The translations under genes and the position numbers were made by a program. Shown here one piece after another: positions 53,790 through 60,577 of a stretch of 64,000 nucleotides of DNA. The notes beneath the pieces are model-generated. The model made no database searches and was not told where the DNA came from. It saw only the letters and a list, made by a program, of their open reading frames with translations. The DNA is taken from the NCBI GenBank assembly GCA_934434925.1, contig CAKSAC010000008.1, positions 1 to 64,000 of the forward strand. The letters run 5' to 3'. The stretch's first letter is position 1. Every line of letters starts with the position of its first letter. This DNA is from an uncultured Eubacteriales bacterium. Its GTDB lineage: Bacteria; Bacillota; Clostridia; Oscillospirales; CAG-272.

Positions 53790-55274
53790 ATGATGGCAAA
53801 AAAGGTACTTGCGTTTGATTTCGGCGCTTCCTCCGGGCGTGCCATGCTCGGCGAATATGACGGCCGGGAAATCCGTGTGACTGAAATTCACCGCTTTCCC
53901 AATGACCTGGTGATTGTAAACGGAACGATGTACTGGGATATTCTGCGGCTTTTCCACGAGATCAAGCAGAGCATCCTGAAGGCGCAGGCCGTTGCAAAGA
54001 TCGACGCGATCGGGATCGATACCTGGGGCGTCGATTTCGGGATGATTGACAAAAACGGCGACCTGATCGGCAATCCGGTCAACTATCGGGATGAACGCAC
54101 GGTGGGGATGCCGGAAGAGGTCTTTCGCACGGTTCCCGAATCCGAACTCTACCGTCTGACCGGAACGCAGACCATGCGTATCAACACGCTGTATCAATTG
54201 TATTATCTGGCGCATTATCGCCCGGAACTGATCGAACGGTGCGACAAAATCCTTTTCACCCCCGACCTGATGGCGTATATGCTGACGGGGGCGGTACGAG
54301 CGGAAAAAACGATTGCTTCGACTTCCAACTTTCTGGATCCTGTAAGCAAAACCTTCCGCACGGAATTGCTGGAACGGCTGGGGATTCCTTCCCGGATTTT
54401 GCCGCCGATGATCGAACCCGGAGAGGTATACGGAACGCTTTCTCCCGCCATCTGTGAAGAACTGGGATGCGATCCGATTCCCGTGATCGCCGTCTGTACG
54501 CACGATACCGCCTCGGCGGTTCTGGCCGCGCCGACCGAGCAGGAGATGGTCTATATCAGTTGCGGCACATGGAGCCTTTTCGGCACGGAACTGCCGGCCC
54601 CGGTCGTCACGCCCGAGAGCGAGAGAATCCAGTATACCAACGAGGGCGGACATTCGGGAACTACCCGGTTTCTGAAGAACATCATGGGGCTTTGGCTGAT
54701 TCAGGAGTCGCGCCGGCAGTGGAAGAAAGAGGGGGCGGACGTTTCGTTTGCAGATCTGGAACGCGAGGCATTGGAGGCCGCGCCCTACCGTTGCTTTATC
54801 GACTGTGACGCGCCCGAATTTGCCATTGCGGGCGACATTCCGCGCCGTGTTCAGCGGTTCTGCGAAGTGACCGGGCAATATGTGCCGCAAACGCGCGGCG
54901 AGATCATGCGTTGCATCTATCAGAGCCTTGCCATGAAATACCGCTATAATTACGAGGGTCTTTGCGGTATCGCCGGGCGGCGGTACGGCCAGATCAATAT
55001 GTTGGGCGGGGGGATCAAAGACACGCTTCTTTGTCGCATGACCGCCTCCGCCACCGGTGTGCGCGTGGTGGCCGGGCCGGTGGAAGCAACCGTCATGGGG
55101 AATATCTCCGAACAACTGATCTCTCTCGGGGAACTGCGGGATGTGAGCGAAGCGCGCCGCGTAATCGCCGATTCGACCGATCTGAAAATTTACGAACCGA
55201 CCGAGCATGAGGCGTTCGTGAAGCATTATGATTCCTTCCTCGCAATCCTCGGCCGCAGCGGGGAAGAGAAATAA
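53790..55274 (+). CDS. Rhamnulokinase-like FGGY sugar kinase
   Basis: The 494-aa kinase of the FGGY family has the N-terminal phosphate loop AFDFGASSGRAML, GIDTWGVDFG, the substrate region VNYRDERT, then HDTASAV and CGTWSL, all like RhaB. It would phosphorylate L-rhamnulose with ATP, but no other rhamnose genes are in the window, so the sugar is an inference. AAGGAG lies four to five bases before the ATG at 53790 (53793 also possible). The last eight codons and the stop form the first unit of a 28-bp tandem array. Confidence 0.88.
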   Translation: MMAKKVLAFDFGASSGRAMLGEYDGREIRVTEIHRFPNDLVIVNGTMYWDILRLFHEIKQSILKAQAVAKIDAIGIDTWGVDFGMIDKNGDLIGNPVNYRDERTVGMPEEVFRTVPESELYRLTGTQTMRINTLYQLYYLAHYRPELIERCDKILFTPDLMAYMLTGAVRAEKTIASTSNFLDPVSKTFRTELLERLGIPSRILPPMIEPGEVYGTLSPAICEELGCDPIPVIAVCTHDTASAVLAAPTEQEMVYISCGTWSLFGTELPAPVVTPESERIQYTNEGGHSGTTRFLKNIMGLWLIQESRRQWKKEGADVSFADLEREALEAAPYRCFIDCDAPEFAIAGDIPRRVQRFCEVTGQYVPQTRGEIMRCIYQSLAMKYRYNYEGLCGIAGRRYGQINMLGGGIKDTLLCRMTASATGVRVVAGPVEATVMGNISEQLISLGELRDVSEARRVIADSTDLKIYEPTEHEAFVKHYDSFLAILGRSGEEK

Positions 55275-55355
55275 ACCCGACCGCAGCGGGGAAGAGAAAG
55301 AAGCCCGGCCACAGCGGGGAAGAGAAATAAACCCGGCCGCAGCGGGGAAGAGAAA
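55253..55355 (+). repeat. 28-bp tandem repeat copying the 3' end of the rhamnulokinase-like gene
   Basis: Units begin at 55253, 55281, 55309 and 55337 (last one partial). The first contains the last codons (GRSGEEK) and the TAA stop; later copies keep the sequence beyond the gene with a few changes. Confidence 0.97.
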
Positions 55356-55375
55356 CGTTTCTCTGCCCAATGCAG

Positions 55376-55406
55376 AAAAAAAGACCGTCCGGACGGTCTT
55401 TTTTCT
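55376..55406. terminator. Bidirectional terminator between the kinase gene and pfkA
   Basis: AAAAAAGACCGTCC and GGACGGTCTTTTTT form a perfect palindrome. Confidence 0.95.
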
Positions 55407-55472
55407 TGTACGGAAAGCCCCTTTCGCTACGGAAGGACTTTGCGTGGGAAAACGGTTTCGCAACGAAAACCA

Positions 55473-56537
55473 TCACAGACCGATCCGGTCAACGATGGAA
55501 TAGAGTTTTTCAAAGAGTTTGCGTTTGCGTTCGCCGATGGCGTGCATATCGGAAATCTGTTCCTGCGAATAGGGGCGAAGCTCGTCTTCCGCCAATTTGC
55601 CTTTATACATCCGGTCAAGCGTGAGGGCGTAATTGATCTCGGTGGTGCAGATGGAGCCGGCGCGTTCACAGACAACCAGATTGCTGTTGCCGAGGAAGAG
55701 TTCTTCTACGGCGCGCTGCCCCATCATCGTGGCCAGCAGACGGTCGCGCAGGGTCGGGTCGCCGCCGCGCACAACATGGGCAAAGCGGGCAAATTTCGTT
55801 TCAATGCCGGTATCGTCCTGGATGCGCTTGGCCAGGGCGGCGGAGTATTCTTTCCCCATCCCTTCCGACACAATCACGATAAAGGTGCGCTTGCCGAGCG
55901 AGTGGGAAGCGCGGATTTTGTTGATGGTATGGTCGATATCAAAGGGAATCTCGGGAACGGCGACGGCGGTGGCACCCGAGGCCACGGCAGTCTGCAACGC
56001 AATGTCTCCCGCGCCGCGCCCCATGACTTCGACGACGCTGCACCGTGCATGAGATTCGCAGGTGTCGCGCAGTTTGTCGATCAGGCTGATGGCGGTGTTC
56101 ATGGCGGTGTCAAAACCGACGGTGAAATCGGTGGAGGTAATATCGTTATCGATGGTGCCGGGAATCCCCACGCAAGAGATGCCGCGCTCGGTCAGGTCGC
56201 GGGCGCCGCGGAAGGTACCGTCTCCGCCGATGGTGACAATCCCGTCGATCTCAAATCTGCGACAGGTGTCGATGGCCTTCTGCATGCCTTCCTCCGTGCA
56301 GAATTCAGGACAACGGTCGGAATACAGCATCGTGCCGCCACGGTTCAGAATATTGGAAACGTCGCGCACGCCGAACGGGCGGATATCCCCGTCGATCAGG
56401 CCGCTGTAACCGCGATAAATTCCCATGACTTCCACTCCGCGGTAGAGCGCTTCACGCGTCACGGCACGGATGGCCGCGTTCATACCCGGCGCATCGCCTC
56501 CCGAAGTGAGAACCCCGATTTTTTTGAATTGTTTCAT
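55473..56537 (-). CDS. pfkA: ATP-dependent 6-phosphofructokinase
   Basis: The 354-aa enzyme has LTSGGDAPGMN, GGDGTFRGA with the ATP-type Gly, the catalytic loop PGTIDNDI and EVMGRGAGDIA. It converts fructose-6-P to fructose-1,6-bisphosphate. It is about 30 residues longer than the standard 320-aa PfkA, with the extra at the C-terminus. Its start overlaps the pncC stop by 4 bp, so the two are translated together. Confidence 0.95.
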   Translation of the reverse strand: MKQFKKIGVLTSGGDAPGMNAAIRAVTREALYRGVEVMGIYRGYSGLIDGDIRPFGVRDVSNILNRGGTMLYSDRCPEFCTEEGMQKAIDTCRRFEIDGIVTIGGDGTFRGARDLTERGISCVGIPGTIDNDITSTDFTVGFDTAMNTAISLIDKLRDTCESHARCSVVEVMGRGAGDIALQTAVASGATAVAVPEIPFDIDHTINKIRASHSLGKRTFIVIVSEGMGKEYSAALAKRIQDDTGIETKFARFAHVVRGGDPTLRDRLLATMMGQRAVEELFLGNSNLVVCERAGSICTTEINYALTLDRMYKGKLAEDELRPYSQEQISDMHAIGERKRKLFEKLYSIVDRIGL

Positions 56538-57037
56538 TGTATTTTTTCATCCTTTCGTGTAACTGCAAACTGACAGGCCGCCTCACGGGCAAGTTTCAGG
56601 GCGGCGACGGCGGCAGAGCGCCGGATTCTTTCTCTCCCTCCGCGGAACAGAAAGCGGAATGCGCGGCAACCGGAGGCCGTCGATACGCCGATAAAAACCC
56701 GGCCGACCGGAATCTCTGCGGTTCCGCCGCCGGGGCCTGCCAGCCCCGTGACCGAAACGCCGATATCCGAACCGGTGGAAAGACGGACCCCGTCTGCCAT
56801 CTCACGGGCAACCGGCTCGGAGACGGCCGTATACCGCACAAGAGATTCTTCCCGCACGGAAAGTAAAGTTTTCTTTACGGAATTTGTATAAGAAACGACT
56901 CCGCCGAGAAAAAAACTGCTGATACCGGGGATCGAGACCAACCGTGCGCTGACAAGACCGCCGGTGCAGGATTCCGCCAGCGAAAGGGTAAGGCCGGTCG
57001 CGTTCAGCACCTGGAAAAGAGCCTGTTCGGGTTTCAT
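56534..57037 (-). CDS. pncC: CinA C-terminal domain amidohydrolase (PncC-like)
   Basis: The 167-aa protein is a stand-alone CinA C-terminal domain: LSLAESCTGGL, VSYTNSVK, AVSEPVAREMADGVR and SVTGLAGPGGGT, with PVGRVFIG. Such proteins deamidate nicotinamide mononucleotide to nicotinic acid mononucleotide for NAD recycling. GGAGG nine bases before 57037 sets the start. Interestingly, nicotinate phosphoribosyltransferase, also in this pathway, lies 6 kb away. Confidence 0.92.
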   Translation of the reverse strand: MKPEQALFQVLNATGLTLSLAESCTGGLVSARLVSIPGISSFFLGGVVSYTNSVKKTLLSVREESLVRYTAVSEPVAREMADGVRLSTGSDIGVSVTGLAGPGGGTAEIPVGRVFIGVSTASGCRAFRFLFRGGRERIRRSAAVAALKLAREAACQFAVTRKDEKIQ

Positions 57038-57100
57038 ATGCGACTTCCTCCGTCTCCGGACAAAGGCGCGATACCTTTTCCGGTCACTTTCCAAAGGTAC

Positions 57101-57129
57101 AGTGTAGCATGATTTTACAACGAAATCAA
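57101..57129 (-). promoter_or_regulatory. Promoter of pncC-pfkA
   Basis: On the minus strand TTGATT and TACACT are 17 bp apart with TGC before the -10. Confidence 0.75.
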
Positions 57130-57195
57130 GTCATATCGGGTAAAAAGAAACAAAAAGACGGTTATTTGGCTGATTTTTTGGGTAAGTGAAAGAAA

Positions 57196-57242
57196 TTCGT
57201 GAATTACCGAAAGAAATTTTCAAACTTTTCGGTTCGTGAATT
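57196..57242. repeat. Direct repeat TTCGTGAATT before the MGS-like gene
   Basis: Exact ten-base copies at 57196 and 57233 (37 bp apart). The second runs into the -35 box, so it could be an operator. Confidence 0.65.
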
Positions 57243-57269
57243 GACAAGCGCGCGGAAACGTGTTAGAAT
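57241..57269 (+). promoter_or_regulatory. Promoter of the MGS-like gene
   Basis: TTGACA and TAGAAT are 17 bp apart, with TG one base before the -10. Confidence 0.85.
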
Positions 57270-57302
57270 AGAAGCATAACGATGTAACGGAAGGAGCTCG
57301 GG

Positions 57303-57704
57303 ATGGAGATTGCCATTTTAGCCGATGATGCCAAGAAGGAACTCATGGCACAGTTTTGTATTGCCTATTGCGGGATTCTTGCCAAACATCATCTCTGCGC
57401 GACCCGCGTGACGGGGAAATATATCAGCGATGCCACCGGGCTCTCTATTAATCTTCTGATGGCCGGGGGCGAAGGCGGAGGCGAACAGTTGGTTTCCCGC
57501 ATTGCGTGCGACGAGATCGACGCGGTTTTTTATTTCCGCAGTCCGGAACCCGAGGCTTACGCACGGGAAAACGGTAACACGATTTTGCGTCTTTGCGATG
57601 TGCATACCGTGCCGATTGCCACCAATATTGCGACGGCCGAGGTGCTGGTGATGGCGCTGGATCGCGGAGATCTGAACTGGCGGGAGGCCTATCACCGGAA
57701 ATGA
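57303..57704 (+). CDS. Methylglyoxal-synthase-like protein, catalytic residues lost
   Basis: The 133-aa protein aligns end to end with methylglyoxal synthase (IAILADDAKKELM..F, ATGLSINLL, LRLCDVHTVPIATNIATAEVLV). By comparison from memory with the Bacillus enzyme, the residues that bind and convert dihydroxyacetone phosphate are changed: the His of AHDKKK is Asp, the Asp of GPLGGDQQ is Gly, the Asp of RDP is Ser, and the later His and Asp are Ala and Asn. It is therefore unlikely to make methylglyoxal; a ligand-binding or regulatory role is an inference. Automatic annotation would probably call it mgsA. It has its own promoter and terminator. Confidence 0.8.
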   Translation: MEIAILADDAKKELMAQFCIAYCGILAKHHLCATRVTGKYISDATGLSINLLMAGGEGGGEQLVSRIACDEIDAVFYFRSPEPEAYARENGNTILRLCDVHTVPIATNIATAEVLVMALDRGDLNWREAYHRK

Positions 57705-57710
57705 AAGAAA

Positions 57711-57738
57711 AAGGGAGCGGCCTTGTCGCTCTTTTTTC
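57711..57738 (+). terminator. Terminator of the MGS-like gene
   Basis: GAGCG..CGCTC flanked by AAAAAGG and TTTTTT, 10 bp after the stop codon. Confidence 0.8.
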
Positions 57739-57747
57739 AACCCCGGC

Positions 57748-57922
57748 GAAGAGGCCCGGCAAGGCCGACGGCAAAGAGGCCCGGCAAGGCCGACGGTAAA
57801 GAGGCCCGGCAAGGCCGACGGCAAAGAGGCCCGGCAAAGCCGACGGTAAAGAGGCCCGGCAAGGCCGACGGCAAAGAGGCCCGGCAAGGCCGACGGCGAA
57901 GAGGCCCGGCAAGGCCGACGGC
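57748..57922. repeat. 25-bp tandem repeat, seven copies
   Basis: Unit AAAGAGGCCCGGCAAGGCCGACGGC with scattered single changes. It fills the gap between the MGS-like terminator and the DUF1934 gene. The copies abut with no spacers, so it is not a CRISPR array. Confidence 0.97.
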
Positions 57923-57966
57923 AGAAGGGATTTTGAGAGAGGATACCGGGAGAACCGGGAAAGCAT

Positions 57967-58380
57967 ATGAAAGACGGACGCGTAACGGTGGAAGTATACA
58001 GTCGCGCGGCGGAGGAAGAAGAATTCCGCCACTGCGTTCCGGGGAGACTTTCTCTGCGGAACGGTTTTCGCACCCTTGTATATCGGGAGCCGGGAGAAGA
58101 CGGCGTGTGTGTGCGCCTGACCCTGCTGCCCGCCGGGGTGCGGCTATTCCGCCGGGGGAGCACTCTGGACTTTGAGACTTCGCTGTTACCCGGCGCGAGG
58201 ACAGAATCGGTTTACCGGGCCGTCGGCCTTGCTTTCCCGACCGTGACCGAGACAGAAATCTGCGAGGTCAAAGAAGAGGAGAAGGTCCTTTCTCTCCGGA
58301 TTCGGTATAAACTCACCATCGGCGGAGCTGAGCGCATCATCAACTTTTCGCTCAAAGCCCGGGAAGGGGATATCTCATGA
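57967..58380 (+). CDS. DUF1934 (YwiB-like) protein
   Basis: The 137-aa all-beta protein fits the DUF1934 calycin-like family: a start strand VTVEVYSRA, then FRTLVYREP, VRLTLLPAGVRLFRRG, TLDFETSLLPGARTESVY and a final LRIRYKLTIGG strand. Function is unknown; a small-ligand barrel is likely. It overlaps holA by 4 bp (ATGA), so it is co-translated. The ribosome site is weak (GAGAACCGGGAAAGC). Confidence 0.8.
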   Translation: MKDGRVTVEVYSRAAEEEEFRHCVPGRLSLRNGFRTLVYREPGEDGVCVRLTLLPAGVRLFRRGSTLDFETSLLPGARTESVYRAVGLAFPTVTETEICEVKEEEKVLSLRIRYKLTIGGAERIINFSLKAREGDIS

Positions 58381-59408
58381 CGCAGGAAGAACTGAAAAAG
58401 GCTCTGAAGTCTCCCCCGATCCCGTGGTTGATTCTCGCCGGGGAAGAAGAATATCTGAAACGCTTTTATCTCCGGAAGATCCGGGAACTGCTTTTGCCGG
58501 ATTCCGGCGCGGAGTCTTTTGACCGGATACGGTTTGAAGGGGAAACGATTGACTTCGACGCGCTGGAAGAAGCCGTAAAATCCCCGCCGCTTTTCGCGGA
58601 ATATAAGCTCATCGAATGGCATCTTTGCGAATTTGAAAAGATGAAGGCGGCCGATCTTGCAAGGTTGGAAGACTTTTGCGCGACCCGGCAGGCATATCCC
58701 GCCGTGACGGTCGTTTTTTATGCGGAACGCGATAAACTTCTGTACCCCGCATACCCGAAAAAACCGCCGGCCCGCTATGAGAAACTTTCAAGGATAATCG
58801 AGTGCGTATGGGTTCCGCTTTCAAACGAACGACAGCTTCTCGGCTGGATAGACCGTCATTTCCGCCGGGCGGGAGTCGTTTGCCCTGCAGAGAGCGGGCG
58901 GGCGTTGCTTGCGCGTTCCGGCCGGAATATGGATATTTTGTCGGGAGAAATCGACAAGCTCATCGCATACCTTGCGGCGGCGGGCCGGTCAACGCTGACG
59001 ACGGCCGACGTGACGGCCGTGGCTTCCCCGACTTTTGAGGCCGATACCTTCGGCCTTTCCAACGCCATTCTCTCCGGCGATGCCGTGGCCGCATACGAGA
59101 ACCTGCGGGATATGAAAAACCGCCGGATGGATCCGTCGCTTATTTTCGGCTCGGTCTTCCGTGTTTTTTCCGATCTTTTGACCGTGGCGTTGTTGCGGGA
59201 AGAAGGACTGGCCCCGGCCGCCATCCGCGCGGCTACCGGTTTTCATGAATATAAAGTCAATCTGTATCTGCGTTCACTCTCCCGGCGGAGCGTCGCGTCT
59301 TTGGAAGCTCTTCTCGGAAAATGCCGACGGCTCGACCTGGCCGCCAAGTCGGGTTCGACCGATTACGGCGCCCTGGAACGCCTGATTGCAGAGGCCTCCG
59401 TCATATAA
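58377..59408 (+). CDS. holA: DNA polymerase III subunit delta
   Basis: The 343-aa AAA+-like clamp-loader subunit shows the HolA pattern: IPWLILAGEEEYLKRFYLRKI at the start, SPPLFAEYKLIEW, the central RHFRRAG..........LLARSGRNMDILSGEIDKLIAYL, and the C-terminal VNLYLRSLSRRS..SLEALLGKCRRLDLAAKSG. It opens the sliding clamp during loading. Follows DUF1934 with a 4-bp overlap. Confidence 0.92.
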   Translation: MTQEELKKALKSPPIPWLILAGEEEYLKRFYLRKIRELLLPDSGAESFDRIRFEGETIDFDALEEAVKSPPLFAEYKLIEWHLCEFEKMKAADLARLEDFCATRQAYPAVTVVFYAERDKLLYPAYPKKPPARYEKLSRIIECVWVPLSNERQLLGWIDRHFRRAGVVCPAESGRALLARSGRNMDILSGEIDKLIAYLAAAGRSTLTTADVTAVASPTFEADTFGLSNAILSGDAVAAYENLRDMKNRRMDPSLIFGSVFRVFSDLLTVALLREEGLAPAAIRAATGFHEYKVNLYLRSLSRRSVASLEALLGKCRRLDLAAKSGSTDYGALERLIAEASVI

Positions 59409-59420
59409 AGTTTTATTTAC

Positions 59421-59464
59421 AGAATTCGTTTTTCGGTTTTCCCGGAAAGCGGATTCTTTTTTTT
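59421..59464 (+). terminator. Terminator of DUF1934-holA
   Basis: AGAATTCGTTTTTCGG pairs with CCGGAAAGCGGATTCT, with G-U pairs, and runs into TTTTTT. Confidence 0.75.
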
Positions 59465-59598
59465 GAAAAGAGGAAAAGCGAAAAGAAATGGATATAAATT
59501 CCTCTTTTCCACGAAAGGTTTAGAAACACAACCACTGGTTTATTTCAATTTCCGCGGGAATGTGATAGGATAAAGGCAGAACAGAAGGAGGATTTGAT

Positions 59599-60498
59599 AT
59601 GACATTAGGCACGAAATTGGCGTTTTATCGGAAAAACAAAGACATTACGCAGCAACAACTTGGCGAGATGCTGAATATCAGCGCACAGGCGGTCTCCAAA
59701 TGGGAAAACGATTTGGCGGAGCCGGACCTTTCCACCATCCGGAAACTGGCGGAACTTTACGGAATCAGCACGGACGATCTTCTTGATTATGAGAAGGAAG
59801 AGCAAAAAGCCGAGCTTCCCGACACCGACGCAATCGTGGCCGGAGTCAGCGAAGCGGTGCGCGAAAAAATCGACACGATGAACGCGCATAGCGAAACGAT
59901 CGGCTTCTGCACTTCCTGCGGGGTATCCGTCACACAGGAAACGCTTGGAGAACGCGAACCGAAAGTCCTGTGCGCGGCCTGCTTCGATAAAAAACAAAAG
60001 GAAGAGAAGCGCGCACAGGAAGCGCGTGAAGCGGAGGAAAACGCCAAAAAAGAAAAAGAAAAACAGACAAAAGAAGAACGGGAGCAACGGGTGCGTTCCC
60101 TGACCGGCTGGAGCCTCTTTCTTTCGATTGCGGCGGCCGTCATCACGGTGCTTGTGTGCGGGCTGAATATGCAAAACGGCTGGCTGATCGGCGGAATCGG
60201 CGCGGTCTTTGCGTTCTTTTTTGCCGGGCAATTGCTCTTTGAGGATTATCCGGTGCGGGACGTGCTGGAATGGTGTACCGGGTGCAGTATCCGTTGGCCG
60301 GGGCTGATTTTTGAATGGGATATTGACGGCTTTGTGTGGGTGATTTGCATGAAACTCCTCTTTGCCGTGCTTGGGTTCCTCTTCGGAATCCTGATGTTTC
60401 TGGTCGGGGTGGTGGTTTCGGCTCTCATTTCGCCTTTCACCTATCCTTTCGTGATGCGCGGATGGCGGCGTGAAGTGCGCGAGGGCGAATTCGATTGA
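59599..60498 (+). CDS. XRE-family HTH regulator with Cys motif and membrane helices
   Basis: The 299-aa protein has an XRE helix-turn-helix (about 5-60: QQQLGEMLNISAQAVSKWEND), a CxxC-type finger (CTSC near 101 and CAAC near 125), a highly charged helical stretch (about 130-170) and four hydrophobic segments (about 173-285). A membrane-bound DNA-binding regulator is likely. AAGGAGG nine bases before the ATG. Weak promoter TTTCAA/TAGGAT (59543-59571). Target unknown; the lipoprotein downstream is possible. Confidence 0.85.
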   Translation: MTLGTKLAFYRKNKDITQQQLGEMLNISAQAVSKWENDLAEPDLSTIRKLAELYGISTDDLLDYEKEEQKAELPDTDAIVAGVSEAVREKIDTMNAHSETIGFCTSCGVSVTQETLGEREPKVLCAACFDKKQKEEKRAQEAREAEENAKKEKEKQTKEEREQRVRSLTGWSLFLSIAAAVITVLVCGLNMQNGWLIGGIGAVFAFFFAGQLLFEDYPVRDVLEWCTGCSIRWPGLIFEWDIDGFVWVICMKLLFAVLGFLFGILMFLVGVVVSALISPFTYPFVMRGWRREVREGEFD

Positions 60499-60577
60499 TT
60501 TTTTGTATCTCCCGGGGCAACCCGATGTTTTCGGCTTGGGCCGATCAATAAAATGATAAAAAGGAAAGGTATTTTCG

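Noticed and set aside
51394..53793. 799-codon frame on the plus strand opposite leuS
   Set aside because: It runs across leuS, its promoter and the next gene's promoter; the product has no family features.
53658..55463. 601-codon antisense frame opposite the rhamnulokinase-like gene
   Set aside because: It is a shadow of a conserved gene and even reads through the tandem array and terminator.
57748..57922. CRISPR-like 25-bp repeats
   Set aside because: Units abut directly without spacers and no cas genes are near; it is a simple tandem array.
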